64,000 bases of DNA from Sphingomonas sp. PAMC 26605 (GCF_000241485.1 NZ_JH584241.1:79679-143678); one strand, 5' to 3'; shown: positions 9,438-21,116, counted from the stretch's first letter. The notes: generated from the sequence alone by a model not told the origin. Made by a program: numbers and translations.

Positions 9438-10865
9438 ATGACCTTGCTCGCCGAAACGCTCCGCGCCGAGTCGCCGCGGCTGACCCCGCGGGCGATCCCG
9501 CTCGCCAGCCGGATGATCGGCGCGATCGGGCCGATCTTGTTCCTCGCTTTGTTCGTCCAGGCGTTCATGCGGCAGAGCCTCGCGGTCTGGTCGATCGGCA
9601 TCGCCTATATTCTGTACGATACCGCGCTGCTCGCCTTCACCGCTTGGAACATCCGCGACTTGCGTCAGGCGTCGCACCCCGCGCCGGTAACCTCGCCGAG
9701 TTTCGGCGTGATCGTTGCCGCGCATAACGAGGCGAGCGTCATCGCCGCGGCGATCGACCGGCTCGCGGGCCAGGCCTCACCCCCCGATTTGATCCTCATC
9801 GCCGACGACGGATCGAGCGACGCGACCGCCGAAGTGCTCGAACGGCGCTATGGCCTCGCCGTCCCGCCGCTCGGCACGATGACGCCGCCCTCCTCGATCC
9901 TGCCGGCGCTGCGCTGGCTGCGGTTGCGCCATGCCGGCAAGGCGCGCGCGCTCAATGCGGCGATGGTGCAGGTCGAAACCGAAGTCGTGCTGACGGTCGA
10001 TGCCGACACGCTGCTCGAACCCGGCGCGATCGCCGCGATGCGCGCGGCGTTCGCCGCCGAGCCGACGCTGGTCGCGGCGACCGGCGTACTCGCGCCGATC
10101 TGCGGGCGCGATCTGCAGGGGCGTTTTTTCGAGTGGTTCCAGACTTACGAATATGTCCGCAACTTCCTGTCGCGCCATGCCTGGGAGCGGCTCGACAGCC
10201 TGCTGCTGATCTCGGGCGCGTTCGCCGCGTTCCGGCGCGAGGCGGTGGTCGCGGTCGGCGGGTTCGACCCGGATTGCATGGTCGAGGATTACGAGCTGAT
10301 CCACCGGCTCTACCGTCATGCCGCCGACCATGACCGCGACTGGACGATCCGCGTCGTCGGCGGCGCGCTCGCGCGGACCGACGCGCCGGCGAGCCCGCTG
10401 GCGTTCCTGCGCCAGCGGCGGCGCTGGTTCGGCGGCTTCCTGCAGACGCAATATTGGAACCGCGACATGGTCGGCGCGCGGCGCTTCGGCTGGCTCGGCA
10501 CCGCGATGCTGCCGGTCAAGGCGCTCGATACGGTGCAGCCGATCTACGGGCTGGCGGCGTTCGCGATCCTCGTCGGGCTGGTCGTCAGCGGGCGCTTCAC
10601 GCTCGCTTTCCCGATCTTGCTCGTGATGCTCGCGAAGATCGCGATCGACCTCACTTTTCATCTCTGGTCGCTCGGCATGTACAAGCGCTGGACCGGGCAA
10701 CGCGAGGGGCTGAACCTGCTGCCCGCGCTGATCGCGGCGATTCTCGAGCCGTTCAGCTTCCAGCTGCTGCGCCATGCCGGCGCGGTGTGGGGCTGGCACG
10801 CCTTCCTGACCGGGCGCGAAAGCTGGGGACGGCAGCAGCGCACGATCGTCGCGCCGGCCGAGTAA
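9438..10865 (+). CDS. Membrane glycosyltransferase, family 2, processive type
   Basis: A 475-residue inverting GT2 enzyme. Two hydrophobic helices come first (about residues 30-75), then the catalytic domain: FGVIVAAHNE, ADDGSSDATAEV, the metal site TVDADT, the catalytic acid in MVEDYELIHR and the QRRRW acceptor/processivity motif. C-terminal membrane helices follow. This arrangement resembles NodC/IcaA/BcsA-like polymerases, so it may make or extend a polysaccharide. No partner export gene is adjacent and the product is unknown. Confidence 0.87.
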   Translation: MTLLAETLRAESPRLTPRAIPLASRMIGAIGPILFLALFVQAFMRQSLAVWSIGIAYILYDTALLAFTAWNIRDLRQASHPAPVTSPSFGVIVAAHNEASVIAAAIDRLAGQASPPDLILIADDGSSDATAEVLERRYGLAVPPLGTMTPPSSILPALRWLRLRHAGKARALNAAMVQVETEVVLTVDADTLLEPGAIAAMRAAFAAEPTLVAATGVLAPICGRDLQGRFFEWFQTYEYVRNFLSRHAWERLDSLLLISGAFAAFRREAVVAVGGFDPDCMVEDYELIHRLYRHAADHDRDWTIRVVGGALARTDAPASPLAFLRQRRRWFGGFLQTQYWNRDMVGARRFGWLGTAMLPVKALDTVQPIYGLAAFAILVGLVVSGRFTLAFPILLVMLAKIAIDLTFHLWSLGMYKRWTGQREGLNLLPALIAAILEPFSFQLLRHAGAVWGWHAFLTGRESWGRQQRTIVAPAE

Positions 10866-10872
10866 TGCGCGG

Positions 10873-11550
<678 letters not shown>

Positions 11551-11566
11551 TGGCTTCCCCCTGTCT

Positions 11567-11670
11567 TCACCCCGGCCTTGTGCCGGGGCCTACCGTGTCG
11601 CGAGCGGTGCGGCCGGCAGCTCGAAGGGGCCGCGCGCGGCGGGGTGGGCCCCGGCACAAGGCCGGGGTGA
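11567..11670. repeat. Long inverted repeat, family C, between kdpE and kdpD
   Basis: Two 24-bp arms beginning TCACCCCGGCC and ending GGCCGGGGTGA are perfect inverted copies around a loop of about 56 bases. Each arm is itself a small hairpin (CCCCGGC-CTTGT-GCCGGGG). A related element is at 52889-52983. The position inside an operon makes an RNA-level effect on kdpE possible. Confidence 0.8.
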
Positions 11671-11680
11671 CGGATGATGG

Positions 11681-14320
11681 TCATTCGCACCCCGTACGCC
11701 GGATCAACGCGTTGGGCCACGCCACGACGAACGCCGAGCCGCCCTGGTCGCGATTGGCGGCGCTCACGCTCAGCCCCATCGCATGCGCGAAGCCCTGTAC
11801 GATTGCCAGCCCAAGCCCGGTGCCGCCGCTGCGGTCGTCGCCATCGACCCGCGTGAAGCGGTCGAACAGGTGCGTCTCGCCGCCGACCGGCAGGCCCGGC
11901 CCCTCATCCAGTACGCCGAGCGTCAGCCCGTCGGGCGTGCGGCGTCCCTCGATCACGATGTCGGTGTCGGGGGCAGCGAACTTGGCGGCATTGCCGAGCA
12001 GGTTGATCAGCACGTGATGCAGCATCCGTGGATCGGCCTCGACCAGCGGCAGCGTTGGCGGCACGTCGAGCACCAGCCGGTGCCGCGCGAGTTCGGCGCG
12101 CAGGTCGCGCGCGGCTGCGGCGACGGCGTCGGTCAGGTCGGTCGCCTCGCGCTTGACGACGAGCGCCCCCGCCTCGATCCGCGTCATCTCGACCAGATCG
12201 TCGAACACCCGCCGCAACCGCCGCGCTTCGCTCTTGAGCGTTGCGGTTGCGGGGGAGGCGCCATGCGCGACGGCGAGTTCGTCTGCCGCGGCGACGACCG
12301 CAGTGAGCGGCGTCTTGAGATCGTGCCCGATCGACGACAGCAGCGTCGCGCGCAGATCGTCACGCTGCTTGAGCGCATTGACCTCACGCGCCTGCGCCTC
12401 GAGCTGGAGCCGCTCGTGCGCCAGCGCGGCCTGCCCGACGAGCGTCGCGAACAGCACGCGCTTGTCGGCGGGGATCGGGTCACCGCCCTCGCGCGCGACG
12501 CCGAGCACACCGAGCACGCCGAGCGCGGTCTTGAGCGGGTGGAACTGCCATTCGCTCGCGGTGAGCGTTGCACTGTCGCGGCCGGTCACTTCGCCACGAT
12601 CGAACGCCCATTCCGCGGCGGCGGTGTCGACCGGGCTGAGATCGACCATCGCTGGCGCGGAGGCGATCGCGACATGGCGGCCGTCGCGGTTGGCGAGGAG
12701 GATCGTCGAGACGCCGAGCAAGGCTGCAATCTCCTCGCATGTCGCGGTCGCGGTGCCGTTCTCGTCGGACACGCCGGCGAGGCGCTGGCCGAAGGCGGCG
12801 AGCGCGGCGTTCTCGGTCGCGGTGCGCGCACCGATATTGGCCTCGCGCCGCACCTGTCCCGCCAATTGGCTCGCCACCACCGCGACGATGACGAACACGG
12901 TGAGCGTGACAACATTGTGCGGATCGGTGATCGTCAGCGTGTAGAGCGGCGGCAGGAAGAAGAAATTGTAGGCGAGTGCCGCGCCGACGCTCGCGATCAG
13001 CGACGAGCGCAGGCCATAGAGCGTCGCCGTGGCGATCACCGGGAGCAGATAGAGCAGGTCGATCGCATCGCGTCCGACCACCGGCAGCAGCAAGTGCGAC
13101 AGAGCCGTGCTGGCGGCGACGAAGGCGAGTCCGATCGCGCTGCCGCGCGCCAGAATCGGACGCGTCGTCGGCGTTTCGCGGCGCGTCTCGCTGGCTTCCG
13201 AGACGGGCACCACATGGATCGCCACGCCGTCGAGCGCGCGCACCAGCCGATCGACCACCGAGCCGTGGCGCAGCTCGAACCACCACGAGCGCCGCGACTT
13301 GCCAATCACGACCGCGGTCGCGCGCGCCTCGCGGATATGCGCGCACAGGCCCTCGAGCACGCTGCCCGCCGGCACCGTCGCGATCGTCGCGCCGAGCCCG
13401 GTCGCGAGATCGAGCGCAGCGGCCATCCGCGCGCGGGCAGGGGCCGAGAGCGTCGCCGAGCGCGGCGTCTCGACCACCACCGCGGTCCAGCTCGCATGCA
13501 ACGCGTCGGCAAGGCGCTTGGCCGAGCGGATCAGCACGTCGCTGCCGGGCTGGTCGCCGACCGCGACGACGAGCCGCTCGCCACCCGCCCAAGTGCCGCT
13601 TTCGCCCAGACTTGCGACATGGTCGAGCAGATGCCGGTCGACCGTCTGCGCGGCGCGGCGCAGCGCGAGTTCGCGGAGCGCCGACAGGTTCGACTTGGAA
13701 AAGAAATGGCCGAGCGCACGCGTCGCCTCGGCCGGGATATAGACCTTGCCCTCCTGCAATCGCGCGATCAGCTCGTCGGGGGGAACGTCGACGACTTCGA
13801 TCTCGGCATCGTCGAGCACCGCGTCGGGCACCGTCTCGCGCACGCGGACGCGGGTAAAGCCGGCGACGACGTCGTTGAGGCTTTCGACATGCTGGATGTT
13901 GAGCGTGCTGAGCACGTCGATCCCGGCTTTGCGCAGCTCCTCGATGTCCTGCCAGCGTTTCGGGTGACGGCTGCCGGGGGCATTGGTATGCGCGAATTCG
14001 TCAATCAGCGCGACCGTGGGGTGCCGCGCGAGCATCGCGTCGAGGTCGAACTCTTCGAGGGTATGCGCGCCGTGGACGATCTTCGCCCGCGGCAGGATCT
14101 CGAACGGGGCGGTGAGCCGGTCGGTGTCGGCGCGGCCGTGCGTCTCGATCACGCCGGCGACGACATCGGTGCCGCCACGCAGCAGTTCGGCGCCCTCGCG
14201 CAGCATCTCGAAGGTCTTCCCGACCCCCGGCGCCGCGCCGAGGAAAATCTTCAACCGACCGCGCCCCTCGCGCCGGGCTGCCTTGAGCAAGGCGTCGGGG
14301 GAGGGGCGCGTGTCGGTCAC
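11681..14320 (-). CDS. kdpD: Osmosensitive K+ channel histidine kinase KdpD
   Basis: Membrane sensor kinase that senses K+ limitation and phosphorylates KdpE; 879 residues, full length. The order is an N-terminal KdpD domain with Walker [10 protein letters not shown] (residues 28-36) and a conserved DEFAHTN segment, a universal-stress-like domain (about 250-370), four close membrane helices (about 395-500), a GAF-like region, the HisKA site [12 protein letters not shown] and the ATPase boxes NLLGNAAKF and DEGPGLP. It starts with GTG, overlapping the kdpC stop (GTGA), so the two are coupled. Confidence 0.96.
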   Translation of the reverse strand: MTDTRPSPDALLKAARREGRGRLKIFLGAAPGVGKTFEMLREGAELLRGGTDVVAGVIETHGRADTDRLTAPFEILPRAKIVHGAHTLEEFDLDAMLARHPTVALIDEFAHTNAPGSRHPKRWQDIEELRKAGIDVLSTLNIQHVESLNDVVAGFTRVRVRETVPDAVLDDAEIEVVDVPPDELIARLQEGKVYIPAEATRALGHFFSKSNLSALRELALRRAAQTVDRHLLDHVASLGESGTWAGGERLVVAVGDQPGSDVLIRSAKRLADALHASWTAVVVETPRSATLSAPARARMAAALDLATGLGATIATVPAGSVLEGLCAHIREARATAVVIGKSRRSWWFELRHGSVVDRLVRALDGVAIHVVPVSEASETRRETPTTRPILARGSAIGLAFVAASTALSHLLLPVVGRDAIDLLYLLPVIATATLYGLRSSLIASVGAALAYNFFFLPPLYTLTITDPHNVVTLTVFVIVAVVASQLAGQVRREANIGARTATENAALAAFGQRLAGVSDENGTATATCEEIAALLGVSTILLANRDGRHVAIASAPAMVDLSPVDTAAAEWAFDRGEVTGRDSATLTASEWQFHPLKTALGVLGVLGVAREGGDPIPADKRVLFATLVGQAALAHERLQLEAQAREVNALKQRDDLRATLLSSIGHDLKTPLTAVVAAADELAVAHGASPATATLKSEARRLRRVFDDLVEMTRIEAGALVVKREATDLTDAVAAAARDLRAELARHRLVLDVPPTLPLVEADPRMLHHVLINLLGNAAKFAAPDTDIVIEGRRTPDGLTLGVLDEGPGLPVGGETHLFDRFTRVDGDDRSGGTGLGLAIVQGFAHAMGLSVSAANRDQGGSAFVVAWPNALIRRTGCE

Positions 14321-14904
14321 TTGGCCGTGATAGCGTCGAGCTGCCGATTAAGCAGCAGGACATTGACGTGGCGCTCGCCGATGATGCCGAGCAACGGCTC
14401 AACGGTTTGCGCGGTGATGAGCGACTTTACCTTGGCGACATCCAGCCCGCGCGCCTTGGCGACACGCGGAGCTTGCAGCAACGCCGCCTCGGGGCTGAGA
14501 TCGGGATCGAGCCCCGAGGCGCTAGTGGTGACCAGGTCGGCGGGTAGATCCCCGGTCATCCCTTCCGCCCGCGCGCTCGAAACGCGCTTGGCGATGGCAT
14601 CGCGCAGGTCCTTCGACCCCGGCGCCAGATTGCTTGCGGCCGACGCACTCGCATCATAGCCATCCTTGCCGGCGACAGAGGGACGCGGATGGAAATAGGT
14701 CGGGCCCGCGAAATTCTGCGCGATCAGCGCGGAGCCGATCGGCTGTCCCTTGGCATTGCTGAGCATGCTGCCATTGGCCTGGATCGGCAGCGCGACCTGC
14801 GCGATGCCGGTGATCGCAGCGGGGTAGAGCAGGCCGGTCACGATCGTGATCAGCAGCAGGAGAACGACGGTCGGACGCAGCGCGCGATAGGTTTCGGTCA
14901 ACAT
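14317..14904 (-). CDS. kdpC: Potassium-transporting ATPase subunit C
   Basis: KdpC (195 residues) stabilises the KdpFABC P-type K+ pump and affects ATP affinity. One N-terminal membrane helix (about residues 10-32) precedes the periplasmic domain. Typical segments are [22 protein letters not shown], with the Gln of the family signature, and [20 protein letters not shown] start at ATG 14904 (MLTETYRAL), not at the upstream in-frame ATG, because this matches the family N-terminus. Confidence 0.95.
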   Translation of the reverse strand: MLTETYRALRPTVVLLLLITIVTGLLYPAAITGIAQVALPIQANGSMLSNAKGQPIGSALIAQNFAGPTYFHPRPSVAGKDGYDASASAASNLAPGSKDLRDAIAKRVSSARAEGMTGDLPADLVTTSASGLDPDLSPEAALLQAPRVAKARGLDVAKVKSLITAQTVEPLLGIIGERHVNVLLLNRQLDAITAK

Positions 14905-14914
14905 CTGAGGATCC

Positions 14915-16942
14915 TCAAGCAAGGTGCAAAGCGGCGACGACAATGTCGATCGCCTTGATGCCGATGAACGGCGCGATCAACCCGCCGACGCCGTAGATCG
15001 CAAGGTTGCGCGCGAGCAGCGTGCCGGCCGGGGCAGGGCGGTATTTCACGCCTTTCAGCGCGAGCGGCACCAGCGCGGGGATGATCAGCGCGTTGAAGAT
15101 GATCGCCGACAGGATCGCGCTTTCGGGGCTTGCCAGCCGCATCACGTTCAACCCGCCCAACCCCGGATAGAGCGCGACGAAGATCGCCGGCAGGATCGCG
15201 AAATATTTGGCGACGTCGTTCGAGATCGAGAAGGTGGTCAGCGCACCGCGCGTCATCAGCAGCTGCTTGCCGAGGCCCACGATCTCGATCAGCTTGGTCG
15301 GGTCGCTGTCGAGATCGACCATGTTGCCCGCCTCGCGCGCGGCCTGCGTGCCGGTGTTCATCGCCACACCGACGTCGGACTGCGCGAGCGCAGGCGCGTC
15401 GTTGGTACCGTCGCCGCACATCGCGACAAGCTTGCCGCCTTCCTGTTCCTTGCGGATCAGCGCGAGCTTGTCCTCGGGCGTCGCCTCGGCGAGGAAGTCG
15501 TCGACCCCGCTTTCGGCGGCGATGCTCGCGGCGGTGAGCGGGTTGTCGCCGGTGATCATCACCGTGCGGATGCCCATCCGGCGAAGCTCACCGAAGCGCT
15601 CGCGGATGCCCGCCTTGACGATGTCCTTGAGCTGGACGACGCCGAGCAGGCGATTGCCATCGGCGACCGCGAGCGGGGTGGCGCCACCGCGCGCGATCTC
15701 GTCGGCGATCTTGCGCAGCGCGTCGGCATTGGGCGCATCGGGAAGCCGCTTGAGGATCGCGTCAACCGCGCCCTTAACGAGCGCACGGTCGCCGATCTGG
15801 AGACCCGAAACGCGCGTCTGCGAGGTGAATTTGATTTCCTCGGCACCCGCCGGCATCGCGACGGCGGCGCTGCCGTCCTGGTTGGCGAGCACGACGATCG
15901 AGCGACCCTCGGGCGTCTCGTCCGACAGGCTGGCGAGGCGCGCGGCGGCGGTGAGCTCGGCGACCGTGACGCCGGGGACGGGCAGGAAGGCGGTCGCCTG
16001 GCGGTCACCGATCGTGATCGTGCCGGTCTTGTCGAGCAGCAGCGTGTCGATGTCGCCCGCGGCTTCCACCGCGCGGCCCGACTTGGCGAGCACGTTGAAG
16101 CGCACCAGCCGGTCCATGCCGGCGATGCCGATCGCCGACAGCAAGGCCGAGATCGTCGTCGGGATCAGCGTGACGAACAAAGCGACGAGCACCGGAATGG
16201 CGAGCATCCCGCCGGCATAGGACGCGAACGCCGGCAGCGTGCCGACCGCGATCAGGAAGATCAGCGTGAGCCCTGCGAGCAGGATGGTGAGCGCGATCTC
16301 GTTGGGCGTCTTCTGCCGCTGTGCGCCCTCGACCAAGGCAATCATGCGATCAAGGAAGCCCTGACCCGCGCCCGCGGTCACCTTGACGGTGATCGCATCG
16401 GCGATGACGCGCGTACCTGCGGTGACGGCCGAACGGTCGCCGCCGCCTTCACGAATGACGGGCGCGCTCTCGCCGGTGATTGCCGCTTCGTTGACCGAAG
16501 CGACGCCCGCGACGACCTCGCCATCGGCCGGGATAAGGTCGCCGGTCTCGACGAGGACCTCGTCGCCAATCACCAGACTGGTTGCATCGACCATCTCCCA
16601 GGCGCCCGCGACGCCGATCATTTTCTTGGCGCGAAGCTCGGCCTTGGTGGCGCGGAGCGACGCGGCCTGCGCCTTGCCGCGACCTTCGGCGAGCGCTTCA
16701 GCGACGTTGCCGAACAGCACCGTCAGCCACAGCCAGAAGACCAACTGGCCCTCGAACACCGGATGGCCGGTGCCGGTGACCAGCCCCTTGACGAGCAGGA
16801 CGGTGGAAAGGCTCGCGACGATCGCCGTCACGAACATCACCGGGGTCTTGATCAGCTTGCGCGGATCGAGCTTGAGGAAGGCATCCCGGGCCGCCGCGGC
16901 AAGCAGCGGGCCGGTGAAGAGCGAAGCGTTCTGGTTTGCCAT
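14915..16942 (-). CDS. kdpB: Potassium-transporting P-type ATPase subunit B
   Basis: Catalytic subunit of KdpFABC, 675 residues. Visible are the actuator-domain loop TGESAPV, the phosphorylation motif DKTGT with D304, the nucleotide-binding region and the hinge [19 protein letters not shown]. The start is ATG 16942 (MANQNASLF), which gives the usual length; the open frame upstream runs into kdpA. It is 10 bp before kdpC and 14 bp after kdpA. Confidence 0.97.
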   Translation of the reverse strand: MANQNASLFTGPLLAAAARDAFLKLDPRKLIKTPVMFVTAIVASLSTVLLVKGLVTGTGHPVFEGQLVFWLWLTVLFGNVAEALAEGRGKAQAASLRATKAELRAKKMIGVAGAWEMVDATSLVIGDEVLVETGDLIPADGEVVAGVASVNEAAITGESAPVIREGGGDRSAVTAGTRVIADAITVKVTAGAGQGFLDRMIALVEGAQRQKTPNEIALTILLAGLTLIFLIAVGTLPAFASYAGGMLAIPVLVALFVTLIPTTISALLSAIGIAGMDRLVRFNVLAKSGRAVEAAGDIDTLLLDKTGTITIGDRQATAFLPVPGVTVAELTAAARLASLSDETPEGRSIVVLANQDGSAAVAMPAGAEEIKFTSQTRVSGLQIGDRALVKGAVDAILKRLPDAPNADALRKIADEIARGGATPLAVADGNRLLGVVQLKDIVKAGIRERFGELRRMGIRTVMITGDNPLTAASIAAESGVDDFLAEATPEDKLALIRKEQEGGKLVAMCGDGTNDAPALAQSDVGVAMNTGTQAAREAGNMVDLDSDPTKLIEIVGLGKQLLMTRGALTTFSISNDVAKYFAILPAIFVALYPGLGGLNVMRLASPESAILSAIIFNALIIPALVPLALKGVKYRPAPAGTLLARNLAIYGVGGLIAPFIGIKAIDIVVAALHLA

Positions 16943-16956
16943 GGTACGATGACCTT

Positions 16957-18648
16957 TTAGAGCAAGGTGCCGGCGGCGACCTGCGCCTGGTCCGCAATCG
17001 GACCCAGCGCGAGCGACGGCAGGAAGGTGAGGCCACCGACGATCACGATGATCGCCGCGAGCAGGCCGATCCACAGCAGCCCGGTGGTCGGGAACGACCC
17101 CGCGCCCTCGGGCACGCGCCGCTTGGCGGCGAGGCCCCCGGCGATCGCGAGGACGGGCAGGATCACCCCGAAGCGGCCGACGAACATGTCGAGCGCGAGC
17201 AGCAGGTTGTAGAACGGCGTGTTGCCGCTCAGGCCACCGAACGCCGAGCCGTTATTGGCCGCACCCGAGGTGAAGGCGTAGAGGATCTCGCTGAAGCCGT
17301 GCGCGCCCTTGGCGGCCGGGCCGGCGAGCCCGGCACCGGTGACGCAGGCGACCGCGGTCAGCCCGAGGATCGCGAGCGGCGGGACGGCGATTGCGATCAC
17401 CGCCAGCTTCATCTCGCGCGATTCGATCTTCTTGCCGACATATTCGGGGGTGCGGCCGACCATCAGCCCGGCGATGAACACCGCGAGGATGCAATAGATC
17501 AGCACCGCATAGAGCCCCGAGCCGACGCCACCGATGACGAGCTCGCCCAGCTGCATGTTGAACAGCGGGACGAGCCCGCCGATCGCAGTGAAGCTGTCAT
17601 GCATGCCGATGACGGCACCACACGACGTGGCGGTGGTGACGACCGCGAACAGCGCCGTCGCGGCAATCCCGAAGCGGACCTCCTTGCCCTCCATATTGCC
17701 CCCGGCGACGCCGAGCGCGTGATGGATCGGGTTGCCCGCGGCTTCCGCGCCGTACGCCACCGCGACACCGGCGACGAACAGCAGCAGCATCGCGGCGAGG
17801 ATCGCCCAGCCCTGGCGGACATTGCCGACCGCTTTGCCGAAGGTCAGCGTCAGCCCAGCGCCGAGCACGAAGATCGTGATCATCTGCAGGAAGTTGCTGA
17901 GCGCAGTCGGGTTCTCGAACGGATGCGCCGAGTTGGCGTTGAAGAAGCCGCCGCCGTTGGTGCCGAGCATCTTGATAGCGAGCTGCGAGGCGACCGGGCC
18001 GACCGCGATCGTCTGCTTGGCGCCTTCGAGCGTCGTCGCGACGACCGACGGACCGAAGGTCTGCGGCACGCCCATCACGACATAGACCAGCGCGAGCACG
18101 ATCGAGATCGGCAGCAGCAGGTACAGCGTCACGCGCGTGACATCGACCCAGAAATTGCCGATGCCCGAAGCCTGCTTGCGCGCAAAGCCGCGGATGAAGG
18201 CGAAGGCGACGGCAATCCCGACTGCGGCCGACAGGAAGTTCTGGACCGTCAGCCCGGCCATCTGGCTGAGGTTCGACAGCGCCGATTCGCCGCCGTAATT
18301 CTGCCAGTTGGTGTTGGTGACGAAGCTGACCGCGGTGTTGAACGCGAGCAACGTCTCCATGCCGCCAAACCCTTGCGGGTTCATCGGCAACACGCCCTGC
18401 AGCTTGAGGATCGCGAACAGCAGTGCGATCCCGCCGAGGTTGAACACCATCAGCGAGACCGCATAGGCGAACCAGCCCTGGTCCTTCTTGGGATTGATCC
18501 CGGCAAGCTTGTAGAAGCCACGCTCGACAAAGCCGAGCGGCAGCGTTTCACGCGAATACAAGGCGTGCATCCAATTGCCCGCTGGCTTGGCCAGCGCGAC
18601 GATCAGCACGATGAAGAGGAGGATCATGCTCCAGCCGGCGAGGGTCAT
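16957..18648 (-). CDS. kdpA: Potassium-transporting ATPase subunit A
   Basis: K+-binding and translocating subunit, 563 residues with about ten membrane helices. It carries degenerate selectivity-filter segments typical of the SKT superfamily, such as [20 protein letters not shown] and TSCGAVIG, with conserved glycines. It follows kdpF by 13 bp and precedes kdpB by 14 bp. Confidence 0.97.
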   Translation of the reverse strand: MTLAGWSMILLFIVLIVALAKPAGNWMHALYSRETLPLGFVERGFYKLAGINPKKDQGWFAYAVSLMVFNLGGIALLFAILKLQGVLPMNPQGFGGMETLLAFNTAVSFVTNTNWQNYGGESALSNLSQMAGLTVQNFLSAAVGIAVAFAFIRGFARKQASGIGNFWVDVTRVTLYLLLPISIVLALVYVVMGVPQTFGPSVVATTLEGAKQTIAVGPVASQLAIKMLGTNGGGFFNANSAHPFENPTALSNFLQMITIFVLGAGLTLTFGKAVGNVRQGWAILAAMLLLFVAGVAVAYGAEAAGNPIHHALGVAGGNMEGKEVRFGIAATALFAVVTTATSCGAVIGMHDSFTAIGGLVPLFNMQLGELVIGGVGSGLYAVLIYCILAVFIAGLMVGRTPEYVGKKIESREMKLAVIAIAVPPLAILGLTAVACVTGAGLAGPAAKGAHGFSEILYAFTSGAANNGSAFGGLSGNTPFYNLLLALDMFVGRFGVILPVLAIAGGLAAKRRVPEGAGSFPTTGLLWIGLLAAIIVIVGGLTFLPSLALGPIADQAQVAAGTLL

Positions 18649-18661
18649 GGCGCCGCGCTCC

Positions 18662-18751
18662 TCAGTACCGCTCGGGCTGTGCGAGCACAGCGAGCAGGTA
18701 GATCAGGACTAGAACGGCGACGATGCCGCCAAGGATGAGGTCGAAGGACAT
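18662..18751 (-). CDS. kdpF: KdpF, small stabilising subunit of the K+ pump
   Basis: A 29-residue hydrophobic peptide read directly from the sequence: [15 protein letters not shown], then a helix ending in AQPERY. Length, a single helix, the position immediately before kdpA and the PERY-like end all fit KdpF. It stops at TGA 18662-18664. The start follows GGCGGGCTCTCC, a weak ribosome site. Confidence 0.9.
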   Translation of the reverse strand: MSFDLILGGIVAVLVLIYLLAVLAQPERY

Positions 18752-18831
18752 GGAGAGCCCGCCTGTTATGGTTCAGGCAACCCGCTTGGACCGAGACCGC
18801 GTTAGCGCGCGCGGGGGATAGACGCGGCGCG

Positions 18832-18850
18832 GCGTAAAGTCCGCGTAAAG
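18832..18850 (-). promoter_or_regulatory. Candidate KdpE operator (direct repeat, 11-bp period)
   Basis: On the minus strand CTTTACGC-GGA-CTTTACGC, two exact 8-bp direct repeats whose starts are 11 bp apart, centred about 90 bp upstream of kdpF. OmpR/PhoB-family regulators such as KdpE bind tandem repeats with this one-turn spacing. The site identity is inference; the repeat itself is plain in the sequence. It also lies 76-94 bp upstream of the divergent MaoC gene. Confidence 0.55.
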
Positions 18851-18925
18851 CGCCCTCCCCATTGCAACGATGGCGCTTTGCCCAATTCCTCCCTAATCCG
18901 TCCGAAAGCAGAGGAGTGGAGCGCG

Positions 18926-19378
18926 ATGGCAGGATTGTGGTTCGAGGAGTTGCAGGTCGGGCAGACCTTCGCGCATGCGATCCGGCGGACGGTGACCGAG
19001 ACCGACAATCTGCTCTTCTCGACGCTGACGCATAACCCCGCGCAGCTCCATCTCGACGCCGAATACATGAAGGACAGCGACTATGGTCGCATCATCGTCA
19101 ATTCGACCTTCACGCTGGGGCTGATGGTCGGCGTCTCGGTCGGCGACACGACGCTCGGCACCGCGGTCGCCAATCTCGGCTGGGACGAAGTGCGCTTTCC
19201 CGCGCCCGTGTTCATCGGGGACACGCTGCGGATCGAGACCGAAGTCGCAGAGCTGCGCGAATCTAAGTCGCGGCCCAATGCCGGGATCGTGACCTTTATC
19301 CATCGTGCCTACAACCAGCGCGACGAGCTCGTCGCCTCTTGCAAGCGTTCGGGGCTCCAGCGGCGGAAGCCGGCATGA
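18926..19378 (+). CDS. MaoC-family (R)-specific enoyl-CoA hydratase-like protein
   Basis: A 150-residue hot-dog-fold MaoC dehydratase domain protein. Typical features are the EELQVGQTF opening, the catalytic-type segment THNPAQLHLDAEYMKDSDYG (Asp/His dyad region) and FIGDTLRIETEVAELRESKSR. MaoC enzymes hydrate enoyl-CoA or mesaconyl-CoA substrates. ATG 18926 is chosen because GAGGAG precedes it. Its stop overlaps the next start (ATGA). Pairing with a CitE-like lyase resembles mesaconyl-CoA hydratase plus beta-methylmalyl-CoA lyase pairs; the exact substrate is unproven. Confidence 0.85.
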   Translation: MAGLWFEELQVGQTFAHAIRRTVTETDNLLFSTLTHNPAQLHLDAEYMKDSDYGRIIVNSTFTLGLMVGVSVGDTTLGTAVANLGWDEVRFPAPVFIGDTLRIETEVAELRESKSRPNAGIVTFIHRAYNQRDELVASCKRSGLQRRKPA

Positions 19379-20265
19379 CGCCGCTACGCTCCTGGCTGTT
19401 CATCCCCGGCGACAGCGAGAAGAAGCTCGGCAAGGTCGATGCTTGCGGTGCGGACGCGGTGATCCTCGATCTCGAGGATTCGGTCGCGGCGGCGAACAAG
19501 CCGGCGGGTCGCGCGCTGGTCGCGGCGTTCGTCGGCGAGCGCCCCTGCGGGGGCCGTGCGTGCCAATTGTGGGTGCGGATCAACCCGTTCGACAGCGGAC
19601 TCGCGCTCGACGATCTCGTCGCGGTGGTTGGCGCCGCGCCCGACGGAATCATGCTGCCCAAATGCGACGGGCCGAACGACATCCGCCGGCTGTCGCACTA
19701 TCTCGACGCGCTCGAGGCGCAGGCTGGCGTCGCGCTAGGATCGATCAGGATCGTACCGGTGGCGACCGAAACCGCCGCGGCGCCGTTCACGCTCGGCGAT
19801 TACGCAGGTGCGGGGCTCGATCGCTTGCTCGGGCTGACCTGGGGGGCGGAGGATCTGTCCGCCGCGCTCGGCGCCAGCACCAATCTCGATGCAACAGGCG
19901 GCTGGGCGCTGACCTATCGCCTGGTGCGCTCGCTCACCTTGCTCGGCGCGAAGGCGGCGGCGGTGCAGGCGATCGACACGCTCTACGTCGATTTCCGCGA
20001 CGAAGCGGGTTTGCGCGAGTCGTCGCGCGCGGCGCGGGCGGAGGGTTTTACCGGCCGGCTCGCGATCCATCCGGCGCAGGTCGCTGCGATCAACGCGAGC
20101 TTCCTGCCGTCGCCAGAGGAAATCGCGCATGCCGAGCGGATCGTCGCGGCGTTTGCGGCGGCACCGGGCGTGGGGACGGTCGGGCTCGATGGGCGGATGG
20201 TCGATCTACCGCATCTGAAACAGGCAGAGGCGCTATTGGCGCTGGCCGCGGCGTATCCGCGCTAG
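19375..20265 (+). CDS. HpcH/HpaI aldolase / CitE-like CoA lyase
   Basis: A 296-residue TIM-barrel lyase of the CitE/L-malyl-CoA lyase group. The metal/acid site is ILDLEDSVA (E34, D35), an arginine lies in LWVRINPFDS, and further conserved segments are GIMLPKCDG and LTWGAEDLSAALG. The end segment GFTGRLAIHPAQVAAIN is the family signature. These enzymes cleave citryl-, malyl- or methylmalyl-CoA. It is translationally coupled to the MaoC gene. The C-terminal half appears complete. Confidence 0.87.
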   Translation: MTPLRSWLFIPGDSEKKLGKVDACGADAVILDLEDSVAAANKPAGRALVAAFVGERPCGGRACQLWVRINPFDSGLALDDLVAVVGAAPDGIMLPKCDGPNDIRRLSHYLDALEAQAGVALGSIRIVPVATETAAAPFTLGDYAGAGLDRLLGLTWGAEDLSAALGASTNLDATGGWALTYRLVRSLTLLGAKAAAVQAIDTLYVDFRDEAGLRESSRAARAEGFTGRLAIHPAQVAAINASFLPSPEEIAHAERIVAAFAAAPGVGTVGLDGRMVDLPHLKQAEALLALAAAYPR

Positions 20266-20271
20266 CGACGC

Positions 20272-21039
20272 TCAGCCCGAACTCGCCACCGCCAGCTTGT
20301 CGCGAAAGCGCCGCCGCTTGGCGTCGATATCGGCGCGCGCGCGCTCGATCGCCTCGACCTCGGTCGCTTCGAGCAGCGCGTCGATGACGCGACCGAGATG
20401 CTCCCACATCGCATTGTGCGCACGGGCGGCATCGCCCGAGGCGAGCGCATCGACGATCCGCAGATGCTCGGACTGGCGCGGCGCGACACCCGCCGCGCGG
20501 ACCTTCTGCGTCAACAATTTGTATTGCGGCGAGCGGCTGCGCGTGTCCCACAGCATCGCGACGGTCATCTCGAGCGCGCTGTTCCCAGTCGCGCGCGCGA
20601 TCTCGAGATGGAATTCGCGGTCGGCGACTTCGGCGGTGACCAGATCGGCATTCTCCATCTCGATCACCAGCGTCCGCAGCCGTGCAAGCCGGTCTGCGTC
20701 GATCTGCTCGGCAGCGAGCCCGGCGACCTGCGATTCGATCAGCCGGCGCGCCTCGAGCAGTTCGAACCCGCCGACATCGGTTTCGCTCGGCACGCCGCCC
20801 GCTGGTTGCAGCGCCGCGACATAGACCCCCGAATTGGTCCGCACCTCGACCATGCCATCGACCTCGAGCGCGATGATCGCCTCGCGCACCGTCGGCCGCG
20901 ACACCTTGTATTGCAGCGCGAGATCGCGCTCGGAGGGCAAGCGGTCTCCGATCGCATAGCGCCCGCTGGCGAGCGCGGCGCGGACATCGGAGGCGACCCG
21001 TTCGTAGAGCCTGGAAACGCGGCGCGGCTGGTCAGTCAT
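20272..21039 (-). CDS. GntR/FadR-family transcription regulator
   Basis: A 255-residue regulator with an N-terminal winged helix (about residues 10-75; [21 protein letters not shown] is the GntR HTH) and a C-terminal FCD ligand domain with metal-binding-type histidines ([31 protein letters not shown]). I start at MTDQPRR (21039). It is divergent from manD, so it probably represses or activates the manD-MFS-GH31 genes in response to a sugar acid such as mannonate or glucuronate. The ligand is inference. Confidence 0.9.
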   Translation of the reverse strand: MTDQPRRVSRLYERVASDVRAALASGRYAIGDRLPSERDLALQYKVSRPTVREAIIALEVDGMVEVRTNSGVYVAALQPAGGVPSETDVGGFELLEARRLIESQVAGLAAEQIDADRLARLRTLVIEMENADLVTAEVADREFHLEIARATGNSALEMTVAMLWDTRSRSPQYKLLTQKVRAAGVAPRQSEHLRIVDALASGDAARAHNAMWEHLGRVIDALLEATEVEAIERARADIDAKRRRFRDKLAVASSG

Positions 21040-21116
21040 TGCGCGATCGTGACCGAGCTTTGCCAAGAGCGCAATATCCGCAAGGTCTTAGATGCGCGAT
21101 TCTTCCCTGGCCAATC

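Noticed and set aside
9438..10865. Cellulose synthase (bcsA) assignment for the glycosyltransferase
   Set aside because: QRRRW and DxD motifs are shared by many GT2 polymerases; no PilZ domain and no bcs neighbours.
11783..14659. 958-codon plus-strand open frame opposite kdpD
   Set aside because: Shadow of kdpD; Arg/Gln/Asp-rich with no motif.
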